Positions 24,573 through 33,525 of a stretch of DNA of 33,722 bases are shown one piece after another (positions within the stretch are counted from its first letter, which is position 1; every line of letters starts with the position of its first letter). The notes below the pieces were generated by a model that saw nothing but the letters and a program-made list of their open reading frames with translations, did not search any database and was not told the origin of the DNA. Origin of the DNA: Microbacterium sp. B19 (GTDB taxonomy: Bacteria > Actinomycetota > Actinomycetes > Actinomycetales > Microbacteriaceae); assembly GCF_000333395.1 (NCBI RefSeq), contig NZ_BADA01000324.1, positions 1-33,722 of the forward strand, read 5' to 3'. The translations under genes and the position numbers were made by a program.

Positions 24573-25943
24573 CTACCCGATGGGGGTGTCGGGGTCACCG
24601 ACCTCGGCCAAGCGATCGTCCAGAAACGCCTGCTCCGCGGCGTTCGCCGTGAGCTCGCGGGCGCGCCGGTAGGACCGCGCCGCTGCAGCGGCGTCACCGA
24701 GACGCTGCAGCAGATGGGCCCGGGTGGCGTGGAGGTAGGGATAGTCGGCGATCCGAGGGTCGGACGCCAACTCGTCGAGGAGCGGCAGGGCGGCGGCGGG
24801 ACCATCGGCGAACGCCACGGCGGCGGCTCGGTTGAGGGCGACGACCGGGGTGTTCCAGACCGCCAGCAGGAGGTCGTAGAGGTGCACGATGCGCGGCCAG
24901 TCGGTCAGCTCGGGGGAGGGGGCCACCGCGTGCACACCGGCGATCGCCGCCTGCAGGGTGAACCGCCCCGGTGGGCCCGACGCCAGCGCTCCGGCCGTCA
25001 CGGTGAGTCCCTCCAGGATCGCGCGCTGATCCCAGCGGGTCCGGTCCTGATCGGCAAGGAGAAGGAGCCGGCCCCGCTCGTCGGTCCGGGTGGCTCGGCG
25101 CGCGTCGGTGAGGAGCAGGAGGCCGAGGAGGCCGCGCGCTTCGGCCTGCTCGGGGAGCAGCGCTGCCAGCGTGCGGGCCAGGTGCAGGGCCCGGTCGCAG
25201 AGGTCCTCGCGGACGAGCGCATCCCCTTCCCCGGCCGTGTGCCCGGTGCTGAAGAGCAGGTGCACGGCGGTGAGGACGCTGTCCAGCCGCTCGGAGAGGT
25301 CTGCGCGCTCCGGCACCCGGTAGGGGATCTGTGCTGCAGTGATCTTCTTCTTGGCTCGAGTGATCCGTGCGGCCATCGTCGACTCGGACACCAGAAACGC
25401 CCGGGCGACATCGGAGGTGGGAACACCGCAGACCAAGCGAAGGGTGAGGGCGACGCGGGCCTCGGGCGCCAGGGCCGGGTGGCAGCAGGTGAAGACCAGT
25501 CGGAGTCGGTCGTCCGGCACCGCCGCATCCGGCTCGTGCTCGTCGGCGGGATCGTGCGGGCCGGTACCGACCGGCTCCACGAGGAGCGGGAGTTTTCGCC
25601 GGAGGGAGACCTCGCGGCGCAATCGGTCGAGCGCCTGATTCCGCGCCGCCGTCGTGAGCCAGGCGCCTGGTCGCGCCGGAATGCCGTCTCGCGTCCAGGC
25701 TTGCAGCGCGCGCACGTAGGCCTCCTGGGCGCACTCCTGCGCGAGGTCCAGGTCGCCCGTGACGCGCACCGTGGCAGACAGGACGAAGGCCCACTCGGAG
25801 CGGTGCGCCTCCGCCAGCGCGGCAACGACCGCGTCCGCCTGCGCGGCGGACGCGGTCGGTTCGTCGCCGCCGGCGATCAGAACGGATTCGTCGTCGGGTC
25901 CACCACGGGACGCACCTCGACGCCCCCACCGGGGGCCGGGCAC
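24573..25943 (-). CDS. ECF42-type sigma factor with C-terminal TPR-like extension
   Basis: This 456-residue reading has sigma region 2 (CAQEAYVRALQAW...PGAWLTTAARNQALDRLRRE) and region 4 (LRLVFTCCHPALAPEARVAL...TSDVARAFLVSESTMAARITRAKKK). A helical extension of about 200 residues follows (TLQAAIAGVHA, VVALNRAAAVAFADG), the hallmark of the ECF42 group. No anti-sigma gene is present; group members are linked to DGPF proteins such as the one upstream. The start is uncertain. The only ATG/GTG/TTG is the GTG at 25943, 67 nt inside the DGPF gene and without a clear ribosome-binding site. A CTG at 25880 overlaps the DGPF stop as CTGA and is an alternative. Confidence 0.9.
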   Translation of the reverse strand: MPGPRWGRRGASRGGPDDESVLIAGGDEPTASAAQADAVVAALAEAHRSEWAFVLSATVRVTGDLDLAQECAQEAYVRALQAWTRDGIPARPGAWLTTAARNQALDRLRREVSLRRKLPLLVEPVGTGPHDPADEHEPDAAVPDDRLRLVFTCCHPALAPEARVALTLRLVCGVPTSDVARAFLVSESTMAARITRAKKKITAAQIPYRVPERADLSERLDSVLTAVHLLFSTGHTAGEGDALVREDLCDRALHLARTLAALLPEQAEARGLLGLLLLTDARRATRTDERGRLLLLADQDRTRWDQRAILEGLTVTAGALASGPPGRFTLQAAIAGVHAVAPSPELTDWPRIVHLYDLLLAVWNTPVVALNRAAAVAFADGPAAALPLLDELASDPRIADYPYLHATRAHLLQRLGDAAAAARSYRRARELTANAAEQAFLDDRLAEVGDPDTPIG

Positions 25944-26233
25944 AGCTTGCCGATCTCGATGGCGTGGTCGAGGTCGCGCGCCTCGACCACGTAGAAGCCG
26001 CCGAAGGCCTCCTTGGTCTCGACGAACGGGCCGTCCGTCAGCGCACCGTCCGTCGTGATCTTCGTGGCCGTCGTGGGGGACGCGAGCGCCGCGCCGCCCT
26101 CGATCGAACCGCCGAGTTCAGTGACCTGCCGCGTGAACGTGTCGTGGGCGTCGATCACCGCGCCCCACGCTTCCGGCGACATGGTCGTGTAGAAATTGGG
26201 GTCTTCATAGATGAGGATCGCGTACTTGGCCAT
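25877..26233 (-). CDS. YciI/DGPF-domain protein, ECF42 partner
   Basis: This 118-residue protein has the sequence DGPF at 67-70 followed by VETKEAFGGFYVVEARDLDHA, the core of the DGPF (YCII-related) family. The start ATYLI-type strand (AILIYEDP) and the ferredoxin-like size agree. GGAGG precedes the ATG at 26233. It is co-transcribed with, and overlaps, the ECF42 sigma gene. In Streptomyces such DGPF genes are the main targets of the sigma factor; their biochemical role is unknown. Confidence 0.92.
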   Translation of the reverse strand: MAKYAILIYEDPNFYTTMSPEAWGAVIDAHDTFTRQVTELGGSIEGGAALASPTTATKITTDGALTDGPFVETKEAFGGFYVVEARDLDHAIEIGKLCPAPGGGVEVRPVVDPTTNPF

Positions 26234-26289
26234 GGGATGCCTCCTGCACTCGGTCGCGGGCCGGCCTGTCCGGCTCCGTCATCACTGAC

Positions 26290-26316
26290 GACGAACAGCC
26301 TGCCGCCGGATCGACA
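26290..26316 (-). promoter_or_regulatory. Putative ECF42-dependent promoter of the DGPF-sigma operon
   Basis: On the minus strand TGTCGA (26316-26311) is followed after 17 nt by CGTC (26293-26290). This agrees with the TGTCGA / CG(A/T)C promoter reported for ECF42, as I recall it. It lies about 57 bp before the DGPF start and implies autoregulation. Confidence 0.68.
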
Positions 26317-26408
26317 ATCGAGCGAGAACTTTTCGGCGGCAGCACTCCGCGGGTGACCGCTCTGCCTCCATCCGGACCCGCTCCCTCGCTCGGCCGGCCG
26401 GCGCCGCC

Positions 26409-27245
26409 TCACCGGACGACGACGGTGACCGTCGGCAGGTGCGACAGCACCGCGTGGCTGGTCGAGCCGAGCAGGAACCGCGCGACCGCGCCGCGGCCGT
26501 GGCTCCCCACGACGAGGAGCCGCGCCGAGTGGGCCGTGCGGGTGAGCACCTGCGCGGGGTACCCGGACTCGACGATCGTCGTCACCGCGAGGTCGGGGTA
26601 GTCCTGGCGGAGCCCCGCGAGGGAGATGGCCAGATCCTCCGTGGTGATGTCCTGCATGCGGTCGATGTAGTCCTGGGGGTACTCGTCCAGTTCGAAGGGC
26701 ACCGGGACAGGGGACCACGTCATCACCGCGGTCAGACCCTCTCCCGTGCGGTCGGCCTCGGCCGCGGCGAACGCGATCGCCCTCTCCGACGCCTCCGACC
26801 CGTCGACACCCACGACCACACCCGCGCGCTCGCGGGACACGACCTCGGGCACGACGACGACCGGGCAGCCGGCCGCGGCGGTGATCCGCACTCCGCGGAC
26901 GCCGCGGAGCGCCGAGCGGTCCCTCGCGAAGTCGCTGCCGATGACCAGCAGATCGACCTGCTGCGAGACGTCGACCAGCCGCGCCACCGGGTCTCCGCGC
27001 TCGATCACCGTCTCGGCATCCACTCCGGCCGCCCGGGCCTTCTCGGCCGCGTACTCCAGGATGGCCTCGGCCCGGCGGGTGGCGTGGGCGATGAGGGTGT
27101 CCTCCGCGCCGATGCCCCACGCGGTGCCCACCACCGACACCAGCCGGAGCCGCTCCCGCCGCGCGACCGCGCGCTCGATCGCCCACTGCAGGGCGTTCTG
27201 CGCCGCCGAGGCGTCGGTCACTCCGACCGCGATCGTTCCGTTCAT
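26409..27245 (-). CDS. Universal stress protein, two tandem domains
   Basis: This 278-residue protein is called from the ATG at 27245 with GGAGGAA upstream. Domain 1 (about 1-145) begins TIAVGVTDAS and ends VIGSDFARDRSALRGVRG...CPVVVVPEV, a partly degenerate ATP loop. Domain 2 (about 150-278) begins GVVVGVDGS and has a full GSHGRGAVARFLLGS motif. It differs from the other two stress proteins in the window, lacking their GWLP(V/L)R segment. It is divergent from the alcohol dehydrogenase gene; a DosR-like box in the gap is 86 nt from this start. Confidence 0.93.
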   Translation of the reverse strand: MNGTIAVGVTDASAAQNALQWAIERAVARRERLRLVSVVGTAWGIGAEDTLIAHATRRAEAILEYAAEKARAAGVDAETVIERGDPVARLVDVSQQVDLLVIGSDFARDRSALRGVRGVRITAAAGCPVVVVPEVVSRERAGVVVGVDGSEASERAIAFAAAEADRTGEGLTAVMTWSPVPVPFELDEYPQDYIDRMQDITTEDLAISLAGLRQDYPDLAVTTIVESGYPAQVLTRTAHSARLLVVGSHGRGAVARFLLGSTSHAVLSHLPTVTVVVR

Positions 27246-27331
27246 GATCGTTCCTCCGCTCGTGCCGTTCGGGCCGCTCGTGATGCGGACCGGCTCGTTT
27301 CCGATCCTCTCGCTCGCCGGGGGAAGCCCGC

Positions 27332-27345
27332 GGGACCTTCGGCCC
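27332..27345. promoter_or_regulatory. DosR-box-like site D, between usp and adh genes
   Basis: GGGACCTTCGGCCC lies 58 nt before the dehydrogenase start, with AAGACT (27368-27373) 22 nt downstream. In the other direction GAGGAT (27309-27304) is also 22 nt away, toward the stress-protein gene. Control of one or both genes is likely; the -10 matches are weak. Confidence 0.74.
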
Positions 27346-27403
27346 ACCGCGACGAGGGGCACGGGCGAAGACTCGAGGCAGGCAAACGATCCAAGGAGAG
27401 ATC

Positions 27404-28462
27404 ATGCGCGCAGCAGTCGTCGAACAGTTCGGTTCGCCCGCCACGGTGGAGGAACGGGCGATTCCCCAACCCGGACCAGGGCAGGTCCTGGTCCGCCTGG
27501 AGACCTGCGGCCTCTGCCACACCGACATCCACGCGATGAACGGTGACTGGCCCGTGAAGCCGCCCCTCCCGCTGGTCCCCGGACACGAGGGCGTCGGCAT
27601 CATCGAAGAGATCGGCGCCGGGGTCACCACCCGCACCGTCGGGCAGCGCGTCGCGATGCCGTGGCTCGGTCACGCGTGCGGCGAGTGTCGCTACTGCGTC
27701 GACGGGCGTGAGAACCTCTGCGAGCAGCAGTACAACAACGGCTACGGCGTCGACGGCGCCTACGCCGAGTACATGCTCGCCGACGCCCGGTTCGCGGTTC
27801 CGGTGCCCGACGGGGTCACCCCGCTGGACGCCGCCCCGCTCACGTGCGCCGGCGTGACCACCTACGCGGCGGTGAAGAACGCCCGCGTCACGCCGGGGGA
27901 GACCGTCGCCGTGTTCGGTATCGGCGGCCTCGGGCACCTGGCCGTGCAGTACGCGCGGCTCGTCGGCGCCAAGGTCATCGCGGTCGACGTGACGGACGAG
28001 AAGCTCCAGCTCGCGACCGAGCTCGGCGCCGACGTCGTCGTCAACGCCCGTACCACCGACGTGGTCGAAGCGATCCGGCAGCAGGGCGGAGCCGACGCGG
28101 CGATCGTCCTCGCGGTCGCACCCTCGGTGTTCCGACAGGCTTTCGACTCCCTGAACCGCGGCGGCCGACTCGTGCTGGTGTCGCTGCCCGCGGGCGGGGA
28201 GCTGACGATCCCGGTGTTCGACACGGTGCTCAAGGGCATCAGCGTCATCGGCTCGATCGTCGGCACGCGCCAGGACCTCGTCGAGGTGTTCGCGCTCCAC
28301 GCCCTCGGTCGCACGCGGGTCATCACGCAGACCCGCGACCTCGCGGACGTGAACCGCTCGGTGGAGGAGGTGCTCGCGGGTTCGGTGCCGGCGCGTCTGG
28401 TCTTCGCGTACCACACGGCCGACCTGGTGCCCGTCACGGAGGCAGTGGAGACCGTCTCCTAG
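27404..28462 (+). CDS. Zinc-dependent alcohol dehydrogenase, AdhP type
   Basis: This 352-residue medium-chain dehydrogenase has catalytic-zinc ligands in GLCHTD (Cys38) and GHEGVG (His61), with a third cysteine in LTCAGVTTY. The structural zinc is held by Cys92, Cys95, Cys98 and Cys106. The Rossmann motif GIGGLGHLAVQYA lies at about 174-186, and a following acidic residue (VIAVDVTDEK) favours NAD over NADP. AAGGAGA precedes the ATG. It interconverts primary alcohols and aldehydes, plausibly recycling NADH when respiration is limited, in line with the DosR-like box upstream. Confidence 0.95.
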   Translation: MRAAVVEQFGSPATVEERAIPQPGPGQVLVRLETCGLCHTDIHAMNGDWPVKPPLPLVPGHEGVGIIEEIGAGVTTRTVGQRVAMPWLGHACGECRYCVDGRENLCEQQYNNGYGVDGAYAEYMLADARFAVPVPDGVTPLDAAPLTCAGVTTYAAVKNARVTPGETVAVFGIGGLGHLAVQYARLVGAKVIAVDVTDEKLQLATELGADVVVNARTTDVVEAIRQQGGADAAIVLAVAPSVFRQAFDSLNRGGRLVLVSLPAGGELTIPVFDTVLKGISVIGSIVGTRQDLVEVFALHALGRTRVITQTRDLADVNRSVEEVLAGSVPARLVFAYHTADLVPVTEAVETVS

Positions 28463-28493
28463 CGCGATCTCTTTCGGGCCTGCCTCCCACGTC

Positions 28494-28522
28494 GGCCGGC
28501 CCCGCGCGGGGCGGGGTCGGCC
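28494..28522 (+). terminator. Hairpin after the alcohol dehydrogenase gene
   Basis: A 12-bp stem (28494-28505/28511-28522, one G-T pair) with a 5-nt loop lies 31 bp after the stop. No T-run follows. It is a likely terminator and overlaps the first unit of the tandem repeat. Confidence 0.6.
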
Positions 28523-28630
28523 GGCGTCCGGCATTCGGCGCGGGGTGGAGGTCGGCCGCCGTCCGGATTCGGCGCGGGGCGGGGTCGGCCGGCGTCCGTC
28601 ATTCAGCGCGGGGAGGAGGTCGGCGTCCGG
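28508..28630. repeat. 34-bp tandem repeat, about 3.6 copies
   Basis: Three full units lie at 28508-28541, 28542-28575 and 28576-28609, with a partial fourth from 28610. Each begins GGGG and contains GGTCGGCC, GTCCG and ATTC(G/A)GCGC. Units differ at a handful of positions. It is non-coding, just downstream of the alcohol dehydrogenase gene. Confidence 0.85.
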
Positions 28631-28901
28631 CCGCGCCCGGGCGGACTCCTCGGTCATCCCGTTCGAGCGCTTCGCCTGAACGCGAGAAGCCGCGCGGCCG
28701 CGGCGTTGTAATGGCGCACCGATGTGAACCCGGCTGCCGGAGAGTGTCTCCCGCGCTCGGGTGCGCCTCGCTCTTCTTCGCAATTCCTCGGCTGCGAAAC
28801 TGCGACGACGGCAGTGGCGGCTCGGCGGCCGGCGCATCGATCGGTGCTCGGCGCGAAGAGGTTGCCATCTCACCCGCCTGCCCTGATCGGTACGAGGGTG
28901 A

Positions 28902-29066
28902 TCCTCGCCGCCGCGCTCCGGGCCGTTCTGGCAGAGCCTCGGGTTCGAGCACTCCGATCGCGACGAGCTCGCCGCGCTGGCGGATACGCATCAGGTGCGG
29001 CTGTTCCGGCGAACCGGGCAGTTGGGGCGCGAGGTCGCGTGGTCGCGCTCGCTCGCGGCGTCCTGA
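28902..29066 (+). pseudogene. C-terminal remnant of an unidentified protein (GNAT-like?)
   Basis: Following an in-frame TGA at 28899, 54 codons read without a usable start codon. The product includes FWQSLGFEHSDRDELAAL and VRLFRRTGQLGREVAWSRS before the stop at 29064. Composition and the FWQSLGF phrase look protein-like and recall the C-terminal part of GNAT acetyltransferases, but this resemblance is weak. Probably the tail of a decayed gene. Confidence 0.4.
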
Positions 29067-29248
29067 GCGAGGTTCCGTGCGGGCTGAGGTCGGGCGTGGG
29101 CGCGTCTCTGCGAAACTTCACCCGCAGTGCGTTCATCTGGGGAAATACCCTGACGAGTGGGTCATTCGTTCGGGTTCGGATGCGCGGTGCCCCTCCTCCC
29201 CAGCGCGCCTTGGGGCTGATTTGTCCCCATTCGGGCGGGTGGGACGGG

Positions 29249-29275
29249 TTCGATGTCGGAGGCCGTCGCTAGCAT
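29249..29275 (+). promoter_or_regulatory. Leaderless promoter of the HNH gene
   Basis: The -10 hexamer TAGCAT (29270-29275) ends 7 nt before the ATG at 29282, so the transcript should start at the initiation codon. A TTCGAT (29249-29254) is a poor -35 candidate with a short spacer. No ribosome-binding site is seen, in agreement with leaderless translation. Confidence 0.6.
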
Positions 29276-29281
29276 GCACAC

Positions 29282-30784
29282 ATGTCTTTCGATCCGGTTC
29301 CGACACCGCCCGATAAGGGGGCTTCGGCCCTCTCGGCGGTGTTGGTCGAGGTGCGCGGAACGGATGCCGAACTCGCCTCCGCCGAAGCCCGACGCACGCG
29401 GGCGTTGGCCCGCGCAGGCCGCCTCGCCCTGAACGCGTCCGCGGGGGTGCGGGCGTCGGGGAGAGCGGCGGAGTTGGCGTTGCGGGAAGTCGCGTCCGAG
29501 ATCGCGGCCGCGGAGTGCGTGTCGGATCGGAGTGTGCAGGCGCAGATCGGGCGGGCGATGACCCTTGCCGACGACTTCCCCGTCACCCTGGACGCGTGGG
29601 AGGCGGGGGCCCTCACGCGGACGCATGTGCGGGTGATCGTGGATGCCGGGACACCCCTGCCCCCGGAGCGGCGTGGCGAGTTCGACGTGCTCGCCGTCGC
29701 CACCGCCGACGGGCTGAGCCCGGCGCGCTTGAGGACCCGGCTTCTGGCGTTGGCGGAGTCGCTGCGATCGACGACGCTGACCGAGCGGCACCACCGCGGC
29801 CGGGAAGCCCGGTGCGTCCGCGTCGTGCCGGGGGAGGACGGCATGTCCGACCTGATCGCGACCCTCCCCACGGTGCTCGCGGTGGGGATCTACGACCGGC
29901 TCGTGCAACAGAGCGCCGCGATCGTCGACCTGCGCCGAGACGCCGCGCGTGGTGACGCGTCGACGGGGGAACACGGGCGCTGCGGCGATACCTCCGCGGG
30001 GGAACCCGCGGGTAGCCGCGGGGGTGGGGACGAGCGCGGTGACCGCTCACAGGCCGCGACGACGGCCGCGCCCGATACCCGGACCCCTGATCAGGTGCGC
30101 GCCGATATCCTCGCGGACCTGCTGCTGACCGCTGCGCCCGACGCCGACCCCACCCGCACCGACGACGGCCCCGGCGCCCTCGGCGCGATCCGGGCGCGGG
30201 TGCAGGTCGTGGTCCCGGCGTTGACGATGCTCCGCCCGGGCACCGAGAACTCCGATCCCGCCGGCCTCGTCGGCCACGGCCCCATCGACGCCGGCACCGC
30301 CCGCGCCTTGGCCGAAGCCACCCCGGTCCCGTGGGACCGGGTCATCACCCACCCCGTCACCGGCGCAGTCCTCCGCACCGACACCTACCAGCGCACCACC
30401 GCGATCGACCGGCACCTTCGCGCCCGCGACCGCCACTGCCGATGGCCCGGATGCGTCGCCCCCGCCGTGCGCTGCGAAGTCGACCACACCCACGACTGGG
30501 CCCTCGGCGGCGCCACCGACGTCACCAACCTGGCGCACCTGTGTCAAAGACACCACACCCAGAAACAGTTGACCCGCTGGACGGTCCGACAACTCCCCAC
30601 CGGAATCCTCGCGTGGACCTCGCCTACCGGACGCGTCTATATCGACGAACCCCTGCCCTACTCCCCAGCAGTCAGATTCCTCCCCGACGACCCCACCGCC
30701 GACCCGTCACCCCCGACCGACCCGCCGCCCCCGACCGACCCGCCACCCGCGACCGACCGTGAACGTGAACCAGCACCGTTCTGA
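29282..30784 (+). CDS. DUF222 / HNH endonuclease-domain protein (13E12-repeat family)
   Basis: This 500-residue protein has an N-terminal helical DUF222 domain (about 15-350) with typical segments RLALNASAGVR and GALTRTHVRVIVDAG. It is interrupted by a low-complexity Gly/Asp/Ala-rich stretch (about 222-265). The HNH domain has Cys386 and Cys391 (CRWPGC), Asp401-His402 in EVDHTHDW, and Cys421, His424 and His425 in CQRHH. The C-terminus is a Pro/Asp/Thr repeat. Such genes are present in many copies in Microbacteriaceae and mycobacteria. Their role is unknown; nuclease activity is plausible because the key residues are intact. Confidence 0.93.
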   Translation: MSFDPVPTPPDKGASALSAVLVEVRGTDAELASAEARRTRALARAGRLALNASAGVRASGRAAELALREVASEIAAAECVSDRSVQAQIGRAMTLADDFPVTLDAWEAGALTRTHVRVIVDAGTPLPPERRGEFDVLAVATADGLSPARLRTRLLALAESLRSTTLTERHHRGREARCVRVVPGEDGMSDLIATLPTVLAVGIYDRLVQQSAAIVDLRRDAARGDASTGEHGRCGDTSAGEPAGSRGGGDERGDRSQAATTAAPDTRTPDQVRADILADLLLTAAPDADPTRTDDGPGALGAIRARVQVVVPALTMLRPGTENSDPAGLVGHGPIDAGTARALAEATPVPWDRVITHPVTGAVLRTDTYQRTTAIDRHLRARDRHCRWPGCVAPAVRCEVDHTHDWALGGATDVTNLAHLCQRHHTQKQLTRWTVRQLPTGILAWTSPTGRVYIDEPLPYSPAVRFLPDDPTADPSPPTDPPPPTDPPPATDREREPAPF

Positions 30785-30786
30785 AC

Positions 30787-30819
30787 CTCGGCCGGGCCGT
30801 TCTGAGCGGCCCGACCGAG
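30787..30819. terminator. Terminator between HNH gene and second ABC operon
   Basis: Arms 30787-30799 and 30807-30819 pair over 12 positions with one mismatch around a 7-nt loop, 2 bp after the HNH stop codon. It lacks a clear T-run but lies between convergent units and may serve both. Confidence 0.7.
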
Positions 30820-30902
30820 CGGATGCGGAGGAGGCGAAGCGGGCGTCCGGCCGTGCGCGATCAGTGCGGCCTGGACAGGAGGCGTGCGGGTCGACGACGG
30901 CG

Positions 30903-31010
30903 TCATTCACGGTATCCGCCGCGCTCGACCTTCCCGATGATGTCGGAGGTGGAGATCTTCCCGTCGACGTGGAGGTTGAGGTCGTCGATCATCTCGCAGG
31001 TCGGCTCCAT
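30903..31010 (-). CDS. Small open reading frame (35 aa), unknown
   Basis: The frame runs from ATG 31010 to TGA 30903, starting 18 nt after the stop of the OppF-type gene on the same strand and in the same phase. The peptide begins MEPTCEMIDDLNLHVDGKIS and ends in ERGGYRE. Nearly all third positions (about 30 of 35) are G or C, like real genes here. A GGAG lies 3 nt before the ATG, closer than usual; a second ATG occurs at codon 7. No family is recognised. It is acidic with a basic end and no membrane segment. It could be the last gene of the ABC operon or a product of stop-codon readthrough. Confidence 0.5.
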   Translation of the reverse strand: MEPTCEMIDDLNLHVDGKISTSDIIGKVERGGYRE

Positions 31011-31028
31011 GTTCTCCAGCGGGTCCTG

Positions 31029-31842
<814 letters not shown>

Positions 31843-31850
<8 letters not shown>

Positions 31851-33525
31851 GGTCGCGCTCCTCGAGGGGACGGGGGACGGTGGTCAGGGTCGGAGTCGCT
31901 GCCAGCAGGGCCCGCGTATAGGGGTGCTGCACTTCGCGTCGACGGAGCTGGTCGGCGGTGAGGCGCTCGACGATCTCGCCGGTGCGCATCACCAGGACCC
32001 GATCGCACAGGGCCTCCACCACGCCGATGTCGTGCGAGATGAAGAGGACCGCGGTGCCGCGGTCGCGGTTCAGACGCTTGAGCTGCCGCAGCACGTCGGC
32101 CTGCACGGTGACGTCGAGCGCCGTCGTCGGCTCGTCGGCGATCAGCAAACGCGGGTCGGTGACGAGCGAGCTCGCGATTCCGGCGCGCTGCAGCATGCCG
32201 CCCGAGAGGTGGAAGGGGTGCTGACCCATCACCCGTTCCGGCTCGCGGATGCGCATCTCGGCGAGGCCGTCCCGCAGGCGCGTGCGGGACGCCCGTCTCG
32301 ACAGCCCCAGATGCACGCGGGCAACTTCCGTCAGCTGCGCGCCCATGCGCAGGGCCGGGTTGAAGGTCGAACCCGGGTCCTGGTACACCAGCCCGATCTC
32401 CCGCGCGAGGCGCGAGCGGTTCCCCGGTGACAGCAGGTCGAGGTCGTCGAGGCGGAGCACATCGGCATTCACCGCCACCCCGTCGGCCTGCAGCCGCGCA
32501 AGGGACATCGCGGTCATCGACTTGCCCGACCCCGACTCGCCGACGAGGCCGAGGATCTCCCCGGCGGCGATCTCGAACGAGATGTCGTCGACGAGCGTCT
32601 TGCCGCTCGGGGCGCGGACGGTCAGCCCGCGCACCTCGACGAGCACGCCGGGATGGGCCGCGACACCCGCCTCGCGCCGACGGGAGACGAGCGCACGGGT
32701 GCCCCGAGAGCTGCGGGGGTCGAGCCACACGGCCAGCCCGTCGCCGGCGAGCATCGCGGCGACGCCGGCGAACACGAGCATCACCGAGGGGCCCACGACC
32801 TGCAGCGGCTGCGAGTACACCGCGGGGAGGCCCTCGTTCAGTAGGCGCCCCCAGTCGAAGTCGGGGCTCTGCACGCCGAGTCCCACGAACGACAGGCTGG
32901 AGATGTCCAGCAGCGTCAGTGCGAAGCTCGACGCGATGAGGACCAGGAGCGGCCCGGAGATGTTGGGCAGCAGGTGGCGCGAGAACAGGCGGAAACGGGG
33001 GACGCCGAGCAGCCTCGCGGTCCCCACGTAGTCGCGGGTGGCGACGGCGCCGGTCATGTTCGAGGTGATGCGGGCGAAGCTCGGGACCCCGGCGAGCGCG
33101 ATCGCGACGATCGCGGACAGCGTCCCGGCACCGAGGATCGCCGCGATCACGAGCGCGAGGATCAGCGAGGGGAACGCGACCGTGGAGTCGATGACGCGCA
33201 GGACGGCTTCGCGGAGCCCGCGCGGACCGACCCACACGAGCCCGCCGATGAGCACGCCCAGCACGACGGATCCGGCCGTGGCCGCGGCGGCCATGAGGAG
33301 GGTCAGGCGGGTGGCGACGAGCGTGCGGGCGAGCACGTCACGGCCGAGGTCGTCGGTGCCGAGCCAGTGCGCGGCCGAGGGCAGGGATCGGGTGTCGGGC
33401 GTCACCGTGGTCGCGGCGGCACCCCACACGAGGGGCGCGACGACCGCGATGACCACCAGGATGCCGAGCATGACGAGACCGGCGAGGAGGGAGGCCGGGA
33501 CGTGACGGGAGCGGCGTTCAGACAT
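31843..33525 (-). CDS. Fused ABC permease-ATPase (second system)
   Basis: This 560-residue protein has a DppC-type permease in residues about 1-270, with LGTDDLGRDV (55-64) and the EAA loop DYVGTARLLGVPRFRLFSRHLLP (165-187). A short basic linker joins it to a DppD-type ATPase from about 295. Walker A is GESGSGKS (329-336), signature LSGGMLQR (440-447), Walker B LLIADEP (460-466) and the switch is His498. It has the same domain order as the fusion at 5995-7848 but is divergent in sequence, with a shorter linker. Its ATG overlaps the permease stop (33518-33525). Confidence 0.94.

Larger units (their letters stand above)
28463..29281. other. 819-bp stretch without an intact gene
   Basis: This gap contains the hairpin and tandem repeat (to 28630), a coding remnant (28902-29066) and the promoter of the HNH gene at its right end. 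Open frames in 28631-28901 and 29067-29248 are broken or have codon use unlike the neighbours, and base composition is less GC-rich than in flanking genes. No RNA gene was recognised. Confidence 0.6.

Noticed and set aside
15605..28462. A wholly new defence island centred on Hen1-Pnkp.
   Set aside because: Hen1-Pnkp itself is a known RNA-repair system, and neighbours fit a dormancy regulon better than phage defence. Only the regulatory link appears new.
28508..28630. CRISPR array.
   Set aside because: Units are contiguous with no unique spacers, and no cas genes are present.
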